From the NCBI GenBank assembly GCA_964398035.1, contig CAYNLI010000001.1:1-64000 (forward strand): DNA of 64,000 nt, written 5' to 3'. The notes under the pieces were generated by a model. The model was given only the letters and a program-made list of their open reading frames with translations. It did no database searches and had not been told where the DNA came from. Shown here in pieces: positions 50,066 through 59,300 of the stretch. This DNA comes from Saonia sp964398035 (GTDB lineage: Bacteria > Bacteroidota > Bacteroidia > Flavobacteriales > Flavobacteriaceae). The translations under genes were made by a program, and so were the position numbers. Each line of letters opens with the position of its first letter. The first letter of the stretch is position 1.

Positions 50066-51251
50066 TCAATACTTCTAAAGGGTTATTCTCATCCACCTCC
50101 ATACTTTCAATTTCTGAAGATGTTCTTTTTACACTCGCACTCAAAACAACCCCTATGGCTAAACAGGTCATCCAAATAGATGTTCCTCCACTACTTATAA
50201 GTGGAAGTGTTTGCCCAGTTACAGGAAACAATTCAACCGCAACAGCCATATTAATCAATGCTTGAAAGATAATGGGGAGACCTACACCCACAACCAATAA
50301 CTTACCAAAAATGGTTTGGTTTGCATTGGCCACTACTACAATTCTAAACAGCAACAACAAATAGAAAAACATGAGTATAAACCCCCCGATCAATCCGTAT
50401 TCTTCAACTATAATGGCATAAATAAAATCTGATGAGCTTTGTGGCAAGAAATTCTTCATTACACTTTTCCCTGCTCCATTTCCCATTATCCCCCCACTTG
50501 CTATGGCTATTTTAGCTCTCTCAATTTGATAATCTGACTCCGTATCTTCAGGATTCCAAAAGCTTTCAATTCTACTCATCCACGTATCTACACGATTTGG
50601 GAATAAATCTGGAAGCGCTTTGGCCGTTAACACAAACATGGTAAGCCCCAATAAACCAGTACCCAATATTCCCAACAAATACTTTATTGGATATCCCCCC
50701 AAAAAACACAACACCAAAACCATGAAAAAGATAATGGCCGCTGTGGATAAATTAGCAGGTAATATCAAAACAACTATTAAAAAAACAGGAGCCCATAAAG
50801 GCAAAATACTTTCTGTAAAAGTGATGGTCTTATCTTTTATTTTGGTCAAATACCTAGCTACATAAGCCATTAAAACTACAGCTGCCAAGGTGGATGTTTG
50901 GAATGTAAAGCCTACTAATGGCAAACGTATCCAACGACTTGCATTGGCACCACCAATGGTAGTTCCTTGTGCCAAGGTATATACCAATAATATTAACACA
51001 ATTGGCATGGCAATAAGGGAGAGTCCTTTAAAAAAATGAGTGGGAATTCTATGTACTCCATAGATAATTCCAAATCCTAAAATCAACAACATACCATGTT
51101 TCACCAAATGACCAATGGTTGTGCCATTGCCCACTACATAGACCAAATTACTACTGGCACTATAGACTGGCAGAAATGAAAACAAGGCCAATAGGGCTAC
51201 CACACCCCAAATAGCTTTATCCCCTTCAATATTTTTAAAGAATTTAATCAC
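50052..51251 (-). CDS. ftsW: Peptidoglycan glycosyltransferase FtsW
   Basis: A 399-residue SEDS protein with about ten helices that polymerises lipid II at the septum with the PBP encoded in the same operon. Family residues include NASRWIRLPLVGFTFQTS with the conserved Arg, the PDLFPNRVDTWMSRIESFWNP loop near the catalytic Asp, and the C-terminal GQTLPLISSGGTSIW. It starts eight bases after murD. Confidence 0.95.
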   Translation of the reverse strand: MIKFFKNIEGDKAIWGVVALLALFSFLPVYSASSNLVYVVGNGTTIGHLVKHGMLLILGFGIIYGVHRIPTHFFKGLSLIAMPIVLILLVYTLAQGTTIGGANASRWIRLPLVGFTFQTSTLAAVVLMAYVARYLTKIKDKTITFTESILPLWAPVFLIVVLILPANLSTAAIIFFMVLVLCFLGGYPIKYLLGILGTGLLGLTMFVLTAKALPDLFPNRVDTWMSRIESFWNPEDTESDYQIERAKIAIASGGIMGNGAGKSVMKNFLPQSSSDFIYAIIVEEYGLIGGFILMFFYLLLLFRIVVVANANQTIFGKLLVVGVGLPIIFQALINMAVAVELFPVTGQTLPLISSGGTSIWMTCLAIGVVLSASVKRTSSEIESMEVDENNPLEVLSGQL

Positions 51252-51259
51252 TCTCTTTT

Positions 51260-52594
51260 TTATAAAACTTTTATAGCCTCCTTAAATTGGTTACCCCTAT
51301 CCTCATAATTGTCAAAAAGATCAAAACTGGCGCATGCTGGTGACAACAAAACTGCATCTCCTCTTTCTGCTATTTTATAGGCAACTTTTACAGCTTCTTC
51401 CATAGCATAGGTCTCCACTATTAAATCCACCACATTTCCAAAAACATCAATAATCTTGGAATTATCCATCCCCAAACAAATGATTGCTTTTACCTTTTCA
51501 CGAACCAAAGGCATTAACTCCATATAATCATTACCCTTATCCACACCACCAACAATCCATACTGTTGGAGTGCTCATACTATCCAAAGCATAATATGTTG
51601 CATTTATATTTGTAGCCTTAGAATCATTAATGTATTGTACATGATGTATTTTTAATACTTTTTCCAAACGGTGGGGTGCTCCCTGAAAATTTTGAATACT
51701 CTCTCGTATAAATTTTTTCCTAATACCCACCAGCGTAGCAGCAGTGGATGCCGCCATTGTGTTTTTAAGATTATGTTTCCCTTCTAAAGCTAATTTTTCC
51801 GTAGTCATCATCATAGTATTATCCTGTGTCTTTATTCTTATTTCATTGTTCATTAAACATGCCCCCCCTTCAACTTCTCTCTCAATTGAAAAAGGCAATA
51901 ATTTGGATTTAATTGGATTCTCTTCCAGCCATTTTACCAATACTTCATCATCTGCATCATAAATGAGATAATCATTACTGTCTTGGTTCTTGGTTATCAA
52001 AAATTTGGAAGCGATATAATTTTTAAACTTATAATCATACCTATCCAAATGGTCTGGTGTAATATTGGTAATAATGGCAATGTGTGGTTTAAAATCCACG
52101 ATACCATCTAATTGAAAACTACTGATCTCCAACACGTAGAAATCAAAATCATTTTCAGCTACCATTTTTGCATAACTATCACCAATGTTACCTGCCATGC
52201 CCACATTTTTACCACCTTCTTTTAAAATGTGGTTGGTTAACATGGTAGTGGTGGTTTTTCCATTACTTCCTGTGATTCCTATAATAATTGCATCTGTATA
52301 TTTCGATGCAAATTCAATTTCGGAAACTACAGAAACACCTAACTCAACAAGTTTTTTAACCAAAGGCACTGTATCTGGTATACCAGGGCTTTTCATTACC
52401 ACATCTGCATTCAGAATTTTATCTTCCGTATGCTTTTGTTCTTCCCAATCAATCTCAAAATGTTTAAGAACTTTTTTATATCTCTCTTTTATAATTCCCT
52501 TATCGGAAACAAAAACTTCATATCCTTTTTTCTTGCCTAAAATTGCAGTGCCTACTCCACTTTCACCACCGCCCAATATTACTAATCGAGCCAT
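51260..52594 (-). CDS. murD: UDP-N-acetylmuramoyl-L-alanine--D-glutamate ligase
   Basis: A 444-residue Mur ligase that adds D-Glu to UDP-MurNAc-L-Ala. It begins with LVILGGGESGVGTAILG, has the ATP loop IIGITGSNGKTTTTMLTNHI, then ITNITPDHLDRYDYKF, INDSKATNINATYYAL and the C-terminal LLSPACASFDLFDNYEDRGN. The start is directly after the mraY stop with no spacer. Confidence 0.97.
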   Translation of the reverse strand: MARLVILGGGESGVGTAILGKKKGYEVFVSDKGIIKERYKKVLKHFEIDWEEQKHTEDKILNADVVMKSPGIPDTVPLVKKLVELGVSVVSEIEFASKYTDAIIIGITGSNGKTTTTMLTNHILKEGGKNVGMAGNIGDSYAKMVAENDFDFYVLEISSFQLDGIVDFKPHIAIITNITPDHLDRYDYKFKNYIASKFLITKNQDSNDYLIYDADDEVLVKWLEENPIKSKLLPFSIEREVEGGACLMNNEIRIKTQDNTMMMTTEKLALEGKHNLKNTMAASTAATLVGIRKKFIRESIQNFQGAPHRLEKVLKIHHVQYINDSKATNINATYYALDSMSTPTVWIVGGVDKGNDYMELMPLVREKVKAIICLGMDNSKIIDVFGNVVDLIVETYAMEEAVKVAYKIAERGDAVLLSPACASFDLFDNYEDRGNQFKEAIKVL

Positions 52595-53815
52595 CTATCT
52601 CACTTTTAATGTCACAAATGTTAGAATAGCTAACAGTATTCCTGTAATCCAAAACCGTACTACTATCTTACTCTCGTGATATCCTTTTTTCTGATAATGA
52701 TGATGCAAGGGTGCCATTAAAAAAATTCGCTTCCCTTCACCCAACTTATTTTTGGTATACTTAAAATACCCCACCTGCAACATCACCGAGATAGACTCTG
52801 CAAAGAAAATTCCACAGAGTAAGGGAATAAGCAACTCTTTTCTTATAATTATGGCGATTACCGCTATGATTCCACCAATAGCTAAACTACCGGTATCTCC
52901 CATGAATACTTGAGCAGGAAAAGCATTGTACCATAAAAACCCAATCAATGCTCCCGCAAATGCAGCAATGAACACCACCAACTCACCTGCCATAGGGATA
53001 TAGAAAATATCCAAATAATTAGAAAAAATAACATTCCCCGATACCCATGCAAAAATGCCCAGCGTAAGCACTATAATTGCTGATGTCCCTGCCGCCAAGC
53101 CGTCTATTCCATCAGTTAGGTTGGCACCGTTGGAAACAGCTGTAACAATAAGAATCACAATAGGAATAAAAATCAACCATGCATATTTTTCCCAACCATC
53201 ACCGGCCCAAGAAATCAGGTCGGCATAATCAAACTCATTATCCTTAAAAAAAGGAACCGTTGTTTTTGTGGACTTTACTTCTTTCCCAAGAACTTCAACA
53301 ACTGTAAACTGCTCCGTTATTTTAGTACCGTCCTTTTCTTTCATGGTAACTTGTGGATGCAGGTAAAGCGTAGCACCCACCATTAAACCCAGCACAGCCT
53401 GCCCCATTATCTTAAACCTTCCTTTAAGACCTTGCTTATTCTTTTTAAATACTTTTATGTAATCATCTATAAAACCAATAATTCCCATCCAAATAGTAGT
53501 GACTATTAATAAGATGATATAGATATTATCCAATCTTGAAAATAAGAGCACAGGAATCAATGTGGCCATTATAATGATCAGACCACCCATAGTAGGTGTA
53601 CCTGATTTTTGTTTTTGGCCATCCAAGCCCAAGTCTCTAACAGTTTCTCCTATTTGTTTACGTCTTAAAAAAACAATGATTTTTTTTCCAAATACTGTAG
53701 CAATTATCAAAGACAATAAAACAGACATGGCGGCACGAAATGTTAAGAACTGAAAAAGACCCGCTCCAGGCAATTGGTATTGTTTTTCTAAATAATCAAA
53801 CAAGTAGTATAACAT
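52595..53815 (-). CDS. mraY: Phospho-N-acetylmuramoyl-pentapeptide-transferase
   Basis: A 406-residue membrane enzyme with about ten helices that moves phospho-MurNAc-pentapeptide to undecaprenyl phosphate, giving lipid I. Catalytic sequence includes GFIDDYIKVFKKNKQGLKGR, DGIDGLAAGTSAI, AFPAQVFMGDTGSLAIGG and APLHHHYQKKGYHESKIVVR. Compared with the 360-residue E. coli enzyme it has an insertion of about 40 residues around 155-210 (MKEKDGTKITEQFTVVEVLG and further) of hydrophilic character. It lies 17 bases after murE. Confidence 0.96.
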   Translation of the reverse strand: MLYYLFDYLEKQYQLPGAGLFQFLTFRAAMSVLLSLIIATVFGKKIIVFLRRKQIGETVRDLGLDGQKQKSGTPTMGGLIIIMATLIPVLLFSRLDNIYIILLIVTTIWMGIIGFIDDYIKVFKKNKQGLKGRFKIMGQAVLGLMVGATLYLHPQVTMKEKDGTKITEQFTVVEVLGKEVKSTKTTVPFFKDNEFDYADLISWAGDGWEKYAWLIFIPIVILIVTAVSNGANLTDGIDGLAAGTSAIIVLTLGIFAWVSGNVIFSNYLDIFYIPMAGELVVFIAAFAGALIGFLWYNAFPAQVFMGDTGSLAIGGIIAVIAIIIRKELLIPLLCGIFFAESISVMLQVGYFKYTKNKLGEGKRIFLMAPLHHHYQKKGYHESKIVVRFWITGILLAILTFVTLKVR

Positions 53816-53832
53816 AGTTTTACCTTATTAGG

Positions 53833-55296
53833 TTACTTATTTAAGCTGTTTAATAATTCTTTTACTGTTTTAAAATCATCAAAATCGGTACGCTCCCCAT
53901 TTGTTTCTTGGTAGGTTTCATGACCTTTTCCTGCAACAAGGATAATGTCATTCCCTACAGCCAACTGACATGCAGTTTTTATAGCTTGCTTACGATTCTC
54001 TATAGACAATATTCTTCTAACATTTTGAGGCTCCACACCTGCCTCCATTTCTTCAATGATTGTTGTTGGGGATTCGCTCCGAGGGTTATCAGATGTAAAA
54101 ATGGCAGTATTACTCATTTCTGATGCGATATGACCCATTACCGGACGCTTAGACTTATCTCTGTCACCACCACACCCCACTACGGTGATAACATTTTCAT
54201 TTCCAGTCCTCAATGTATTGATAGTATCAAGTACATTTTTTAGCGCGTCCGGCGTATGGGCATAATCAACTATTGCAGTAATTTTTTCTTTTGATATATA
54301 ATATTGAAATCTCCCGTCTACATTTTCCAATTCACTCAACAGGCGTAGTATTTCCATTTTTTCCAATCCCAACAAATCAGCTGTAGCATAAATCGCCAAC
54401 ATATTATAGGCATTAAAATCCCCTATAAGTCTAGACCATAATTCATCCTCATTGATTTTTAATAATTGTCCACTAAATTGATTTTCCAGAATCTGTGCTC
54501 TATAATCTGCATAAGATTTTAGAGCATATGTATATTTCTTCGCTTTGGTGTTCTGCAACATGACCAAACCATTTTTATCATCAATATTGGTTAGGGCAAA
54601 TGCTTTTTTGGGAAGATTATCAAACAATAATTTTTTAGTATCCCTATATTCTGCAAAGGTTTTGTGATAATCCAAATGGTCATGGGACAGGTTGGTGAAA
54701 ATTGCCCCTTCAAAAACCAATCCTTCAGTTCTGTTCTGATGAATACCATGAGAACTAACTTCCATAAAACAGAATTCCACACCTTCATCGTTCATTAAGC
54801 TCAAATGCTTGTTTATTGTCAATGCATCTGGCGTAGTATAGGAAGTTGTATACTCTATATTATCTACCATAATTTTTATGGTGGATATCAACCCTACTTT
54901 AAAACCTGCTTTTTTGAAAAGTTGATACAAAAGACTACTGACCGTAGTTTTACCATTCGTACCCGTTACTGCAACCAATTTTAAATTCTTGGAAGGATTA
55001 TCATAATAATTAGATGCCATTATAGCCAATGCACGAGTGCCATTATCTACCTCTACATAAGTAACGCCATTGACCATATTCTTGGGAAGCCTTTCACAAA
55101 TAATTGCCTTTGCCCCAGAATCAACAGTTTTTTCAATATAGGTATGTCCGTCTGTGATAGTTCCTTTTATAGCTACAAAGACATCATCCACTTCTACTTT
55201 TCTAGAATCAAAGCAAATGGCATTTACCATGGTATTTGTAGTTCCGCTTACGGCGGAAAGACTGACTCCATATAATATGTCTTTAAGCAACATCAT
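53833..55296 (-). CDS. murE: UDP-MurNAc-tripeptide ligase (meso-DAP type)
   Basis: A 487-residue Mur ligase that adds the third residue. The ATP loop is VAVTGTNGKTTVSSLLYQL, followed by FMEVSSHGIHQNRTEGL with the carbamoylated-Lys region, NLSHDHLDYHKTFAEY, and the motif TSDNPRSESP near residue 407. DNPR is the signature of enzymes that select meso-diaminopimelate, so the peptidoglycan is probably of the DAP type. It overlaps the PBP gene by four bases. murF, which usually follows murE, is not here. Confidence 0.96.
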   Translation of the reverse strand: MMLLKDILYGVSLSAVSGTTNTMVNAICFDSRKVEVDDVFVAIKGTITDGHTYIEKTVDSGAKAIICERLPKNMVNGVTYVEVDNGTRALAIMASNYYDNPSKNLKLVAVTGTNGKTTVSSLLYQLFKKAGFKVGLISTIKIMVDNIEYTTSYTTPDALTINKHLSLMNDEGVEFCFMEVSSHGIHQNRTEGLVFEGAIFTNLSHDHLDYHKTFAEYRDTKKLLFDNLPKKAFALTNIDDKNGLVMLQNTKAKKYTYALKSYADYRAQILENQFSGQLLKINEDELWSRLIGDFNAYNMLAIYATADLLGLEKMEILRLLSELENVDGRFQYYISKEKITAIVDYAHTPDALKNVLDTINTLRTGNENVITVVGCGGDRDKSKRPVMGHIASEMSNTAIFTSDNPRSESPTTIIEEMEAGVEPQNVRRILSIENRKQAIKTACQLAVGNDIILVAGKGHETYQETNGERTDFDDFKTVKELLNSLNK

Positions 55297-57299
55297 GACA
55301 GTATCAATATGATTTTTTGAACTTTATTTAAATTTGTTCCCTGTGAAACAGACTGTTTTTTTACCTTTCCATTTCCACTTACCTCTACTTGCAATCCTAA
55401 GTTTTCAAGAATGGGTACAGCATCCATGCCACTCATCCCCATTACATTGGGCATTCTACTATACTTTTTTTGAGCTTCAGCATAGTAGTCCTGATATTTT
55501 AAATCCAAAATATTATTTTCAGGTTTCAAGGTTTCCACTTCATCTGTTTTGGGAGAAGTGGTATAAATTTTCTGTGCTATGGATTTAAATACTGGACCTG
55601 ATACATCCGCACCATAATACCCTACACTTTTATCAGGTTCATGAATCACTACAATGCATGAATATTTTGGGTCATCTGCTGGAAAATAGCCTGCAAAAGT
55701 TGAAATGTATTTTAATACATCTGGGTCTTTAGAAACATAATTTTTTTGAGTAGTTCCAGTTTTTCCCGCCATGGAAAAATTTTCATTATACAATCCATGA
55801 CCTGTACCGTGTTTCTTTTCCACCACATTTTTCAACAACTGCTTTACTTTGTCAGCTGTTTCTTTTGAGCAAATTGATGGGTTTATGACTTCCTTATCAA
55901 ATTGAAGTATGGTTTTGTTCCATTCCTTTACCTCTTTAATTAATCTTGGTCGTAACATTTCGCCATCATTAGCTATAGCATTGTAAAAAGCAAGTGTCTG
56001 TAAAGGCGTTAACGATACTTCATACCCATGGGACATCCAAGCCAAAGAAACACCGGACCATCCTTTATCACCAGGGTAGCGAATTACAGGCTTCCCTTCT
56101 CCTTTAATGGGCAATTCCAATTCTTTATGAAGCCCCATACTCATTAAACGATTCACATATTTCTCTGGATTCTCCTTATAGTTGTTATGAATCATTTTGG
56201 CAAAAGCCGTGTTGGAAGAAACCTCAAAAGCTTTTGCTATGGAAATTTTTCCATAGCCTCCGTATTTAGTATCTCTTACCGTTCTATCATAAACTTTCCA
56301 TCTCCCCTTTTCAGTATCAATTACAGTATTGGTATCCACTACTTTGTCTTCCAAAGCAGCAACTAAAGACATCAATTTAAAAGTTGAGCCTGGCTCATGG
56401 GATTCTCCAATGGCATAGTTTAATTTTTCATAATATTTACCGTCTGATGTTCTTCCCAAATTTGAGATTGCCTTTATTTCTCCTGTTTTGGTTTCCATCA
56501 CAATTACACAACCATGGTCTGCCTTGTATTTTTCCAATTGCCCCAACAAAGCATGATGGGCAATATCTTGTATGTTAATATTGATAGTGGAAACAACATC
56601 ATAACCATCTTTAGGCTCAACAATATTGTCCATGCCAATAGGTTTCCATTGCCCTTTTGCTATTTTTTGCTTTAAACGTTTTCCTTCAGTACCTCTTAAG
56701 TATTGACCAAAAGCGCCTTCTAGTCCAACTCTGGTATAGTACCCATTCTCATCCACCCTTTCATATCCTACACTGCGCTCGGCAATTTTCCCCAAAGGAT
56801 GTTCACGGACTATTTTTTGTTCTGCAATAAAACCGCCTCTATTAGGACCCTTCCTAAAAAGCGGAAATGATTTTACCCTTATATAATCAGAATAATCTAA
56901 GTTTCTAACCACCAATGCATACCTATTCTTATTGACCTTTGCTTTTCTAAGTACTTTTTCATAATGTGATGAAGGCTTGTTAAATAACTTGGAAAGCTCA
57001 TCAGACAATGCTTTGATATTTTCTTCAAAAACATCATCCTTAACGGTTTCGGCATCAAAACGGATGGTATATCTAGACACGGAAGTTGCCAATAAACTAC
57101 CATCATCAGAATACAGATTACCTCTACTGGGCTCAATAGTGAACATTTTCTCGGTACGCTGTAAGGCCAGTGCCCTGTATTTGTCTCCATGTACTATTTG
57201 TATGCTCACCATTTTAACAACAACAGCAATTGCAAAGACAAAAAGGAAACCTGCCACTACATACAATCGGGTCAATATGTTCTTTTCAGTTACGGCCAC
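55293..57299 (-). CDS. ftsI: Septal penicillin-binding protein FtsI with PASTA domain
   Basis: A 668-residue class B PBP, the transpeptidase partner of FtsW. It has an N-terminal helix (residues 12-32), a dimerisation domain and the transpeptidase domain with the active Ser305 in STFK, SSN at 361-363 and KTGT at 513-516. The last 60 residues form one PASTA domain (MPNVMGMSGMDAVPILENLG). It resembles the Spo VD-like PBPs of Bacteroidetes more than E. coli FtsI, which lacks PASTA. Its first base overlaps the last base of ftsL. Confidence 0.94.
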   Translation of the reverse strand: MAVTEKNILTRLYVVAGFLFVFAIAVVVKMVSIQIVHGDKYRALALQRTEKMFTIEPSRGNLYSDDGSLLATSVSRYTIRFDAETVKDDVFEENIKALSDELSKLFNKPSSHYEKVLRKAKVNKNRYALVVRNLDYSDYIRVKSFPLFRKGPNRGGFIAEQKIVREHPLGKIAERSVGYERVDENGYYTRVGLEGAFGQYLRGTEGKRLKQKIAKGQWKPIGMDNIVEPKDGYDVVSTININIQDIAHHALLGQLEKYKADHGCVIVMETKTGEIKAISNLGRTSDGKYYEKLNYAIGESHEPGSTFKLMSLVAALEDKVVDTNTVIDTEKGRWKVYDRTVRDTKYGGYGKISIAKAFEVSSNTAFAKMIHNNYKENPEKYVNRLMSMGLHKELELPIKGEGKPVIRYPGDKGWSGVSLAWMSHGYEVSLTPLQTLAFYNAIANDGEMLRPRLIKEVKEWNKTILQFDKEVINPSICSKETADKVKQLLKNVVEKKHGTGHGLYNENFSMAGKTGTTQKNYVSKDPDVLKYISTFAGYFPADDPKYSCIVVIHEPDKSVGYYGADVSGPVFKSIAQKIYTTSPKTDEVETLKPENNILDLKYQDYYAEAQKKYSRMPNVMGMSGMDAVPILENLGLQVEVSGNGKVKKQSVSQGTNLNKVQKIILILS

Positions 57300-57616
57300 T
57301 ATTTTGATGATTTAACTTTAATTTTTTTAGGTGGTGTTTCAGATGGGAATAAGCCTTCTCCTTCTAGTACTTGTGTTATTTTGGACTCTAATTTTAATCG
57401 CTGCACATCTCCGCGCATATCAACAAACTCACTTCGCAATTCTTTTACCTCTTCGTTCAATGCAGCTATATGGTGTACTTTTCGGTCAGCACTATGAGAG
57501 CTTGCAATCATAACCGTTGCTAAAAAAGAAGCGAAAATGATGAACAACCAGTTTTTTGGTGCATCTCCGCTTACCAAAAATTTCCCTTTTAATATGTCCA
57601 GTATTCCTTTTCTCAT
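57299..57616 (-). CDS. ftsL: FtsL-like division protein
   Basis: A 105-residue bitopic protein with a cytosolic N terminus, one helix (NWLFIIFASFLATVMIASS, about residues 22-40) and a coiled-coil segment (HHIAALNEEVKELRSEFVD). It sits where ftsL lies in the dcw order, between rsmH and ftsI. The size and layout match FtsL, but sequence identity is weak in this family, so the call rests on position and topology. Confidence 0.85.
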   Translation of the reverse strand: MRKGILDILKGKFLVSGDAPKNWLFIIFASFLATVMIASSHSADRKVHHIAALNEEVKELRSEFVDMRGDVQRLKLESKITQVLEGEGLFPSETPPKKIKVKSSK

Positions 57617-57666
57617 ATCCTTATCTTATTTTGCTGACCCTATCTAAACCAAGGTTTACATCAACT

Positions 57667-57692
57667 CCCTTTCGACTGCGCTCATGATGACA
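57667..57692. repeat. Short intergenic repeat-like element
   Basis: The ftsL-rsmH spacer (57617-57699) contains CCCTTTCGACTGCGCTCATG followed by ATGACA. A close relative of this sequence is scattered in intergenic spaces of many Bacteroidetes genomes. It is more GC-rich than the surrounding DNA. One copy only in this window. Confidence 0.35.
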
Positions 57693-57699
57693 TTTACGA

Positions 57700-58596
57700 C
57701 TATACTCTTTCTGCTATTCTAAGTTTGGCACTACGTGCCCTATTGTTTTCTTTTACTTCTTCTTTTGATGGAACAATCAACCTGCCTACTTTTTTAAAAG
57801 GAACATCTATATTCCCATAAAAATCTTTTTCAGCCTCACCCTCAAATTGCCCTTCGCGAACAAACCTCTTTACCAATCTATCTTCTAAAGAGTGATAACT
57901 TAAAATGCTTATTCTCCCTCCTTTATCCAACAGGCTGGATGTTTGCATTAAAAACTCTTTGATCACCTGTATTTCTTGGTTCACCTCAATACGAATGGCT
58001 TGGTATATTTGTGCCAAAATTTTATGTTCCTTGAAATTGGGCAAAAACGACTGCAACACTTTCTTTAATTCTTCCGTGGTTTTTATTTGTGACTCTTCCC
58101 TATATGCTACAATAGTTTTTGATAATGCATTGGCATTTCTTAAATCCCCATACTCAAAAAAAACTTTTCTTAAATCATCATAAGAATAATTATTAACCAC
58201 TTCATAGGCAGATGTACTGTTCTTTTTGCTCATCCGCATATCCAAATCAGCATCAAAACGGGTAGAAAATCCACGCTCTGCTTTATCAAATTGATGGGAT
58301 GAAACTCCAAAATCTGCCAAGATTCCATCTACTTTCCGAATGCCATAGAACTTTAAAAATTGGGTGATATACCTGAAATTTTCATTGACCAACGTAAACC
58401 TTTCATCATCCAATGCATTTTTCAATGCATCTTCATCCTGATCAAATGCAAGTAATTTTCCATCTTCTCCCAATCTTTTCAATATTTCTTTGGAATGCCC
58501 GCCTCCGCCAAAGGTCACATCTACATACACTCCGTCTTTTTTTATATCAAGACCATCAACAGTCTCTTTGAGCAATACAGGGTTATGATAACTCAT
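57700..58596 (-). CDS. rsmH: 16S rRNA (cytosine1402-N4)-methyltransferase
   Basis: A 298-residue SAM methyltransferase (formerly MraW) acting on C1402 in the ribosomal P site. It begins YHNPVLLKETVDGLDIKKDG, then VDVTFGGGGHSKEIL with the SAM loop, FDQDEDAL, ILADFGVSSHQFD, RGFSTRFDADLDMRM, and ends with RARSAKLRIAERV. It overlaps mraZ by 14 bases, as is common, and the two are probably translationally coupled. Confidence 0.97.
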   Translation of the reverse strand: MSYHNPVLLKETVDGLDIKKDGVYVDVTFGGGGHSKEILKRLGEDGKLLAFDQDEDALKNALDDERFTLVNENFRYITQFLKFYGIRKVDGILADFGVSSHQFDKAERGFSTRFDADLDMRMSKKNSTSAYEVVNNYSYDDLRKVFFEYGDLRNANALSKTIVAYREESQIKTTEELKKVLQSFLPNFKEHKILAQIYQAIRIEVNQEIQVIKEFLMQTSSLLDKGGRISILSYHSLEDRLVKRFVREGQFEGEAEKDFYGNIDVPFKKVGRLIVPSKEEVKENNRARSAKLRIAERV

Positions 58597-59056
58597 TCTC
58601 GTTGGGTTTCTTTCCTCCCATTGCTTCTTCTACCATTTTTGCAACTTCTTCGTCTGACACATCAATTGCCTTTTCATAGCTATCCTTATCCCAAACTTCA
58701 ATAAAACCAGCAGAGCAGGTCAAAACTACTTCTTTGCTTATCCCTGCATACTCCACTAAGTTTTTCGGGATCTGTAACCTTCCAGTTCCATCTATTTCTA
58801 CGGGCGTTAACCCTGCTGTATAAATCCTAAAAAAGGTGTTGTTCGTCTTTTCAAAACTGTTCTGCGCCCTAAGTTGCTTACTTATATCGTTCCAATACTC
58901 CATAGGATGTAATTCCAAACAATGTTGAAACATAGATCGTTTAAGCACAAACCCATTATTAAGCACTGGTGCCAACTGCTTTTTTAGCAAAGTTGGAAGC
59001 ATTACCCTACCTTTGGCATCGGCTTTACAATTGAATTGTCCTAAGAGATTTATCAC
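58583..59056 (-). CDS. mraZ: Transcriptional regulator MraZ
   Basis: A 157-residue DNA-binding protein at the head of the dcw operon, with two SpoVT-AbrB-like halves. The repeats are visible as FNCKADAKGRVMLPTLLKKQ and PVEIDGTGRLQIPKNLVEY. MraZ rings bind direct repeats upstream of their own gene and repress or activate the operon. Phased GTGG boxes upstream (59107-59164) fit an operator. Its stop lies inside rsmH. Confidence 0.96.
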   Translation of the reverse strand: MINLLGQFNCKADAKGRVMLPTLLKKQLAPVLNNGFVLKRSMFQHCLELHPMEYWNDISKQLRAQNSFEKTNNTFFRIYTAGLTPVEIDGTGRLQIPKNLVEYAGISKEVVLTCSAGFIEVWDKDSYEKAIDVSDEEVAKMVEEAMGGKKPNENELS

Positions 59057-59086
59057 AGAAAATAATTAGCTTTAGCTTTAATAACT

Positions 59087-59094
59087 CAAATATA
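59087..59094 (-). promoter_or_regulatory. -7 box of the dcw operon
   Basis: The minus strand reads TATATTTG, matching TAnnTTTG, 30 bases before the mraZ ATG. The putative MraZ boxes start 12 bases upstream of it and cover the place of the -33 element. Confidence 0.6.
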
Positions 59095-59106
59095 TAGAAT
59101 TTATTA

Positions 59107-59164
59107 CCACATTTTTCCACTTTACTCCAAAATTTACCACTTTGTTGATAAATTTTTCCACTTT
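59107..59164 (-). promoter_or_regulatory. Putative MraZ operator: phased GTGG boxes
   Basis: On the minus strand AAAGTGG occurs at 59117-59123, 59137-59143 and 59158-59164 and AATGTGG at 59107-59113. The start distances are 10, 20 and 21, all near multiples of one helical turn, so the boxes face the same side. MraZ in Mollicutes binds AAAGTG-type repeats and in E. coli binds TGGG-type repeats with 10-base spacing, so the arrangement fits autoregulation. A degenerate TTTTGGA lies at the missing 59126 position. Confidence 0.6.
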
Positions 59165-59265
59165 GCTCTATAAAATATTCACCTAACATGAAAAAAACTC
59201 CCGTTTTTTAAATTTTAAATTATTTCAACAGGCAAGACAAATGCATGGTATTATATGGAAATGTA

Positions 59266-59273
59266 TATATTTG
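59266..59273 (+). promoter_or_regulatory. -7 box of the hydrolase-engB unit
   Basis: TATATTTG matches TAnnTTTG and lies 27 bases before the ATG at 59301. The in-frame upstream start at 59241 would be outside this transcript, which supports the downstream ATG. Confidence 0.5.
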
Positions 59274-59300
59274 CTTCAACTGACTAGAACTGATGTCTTA

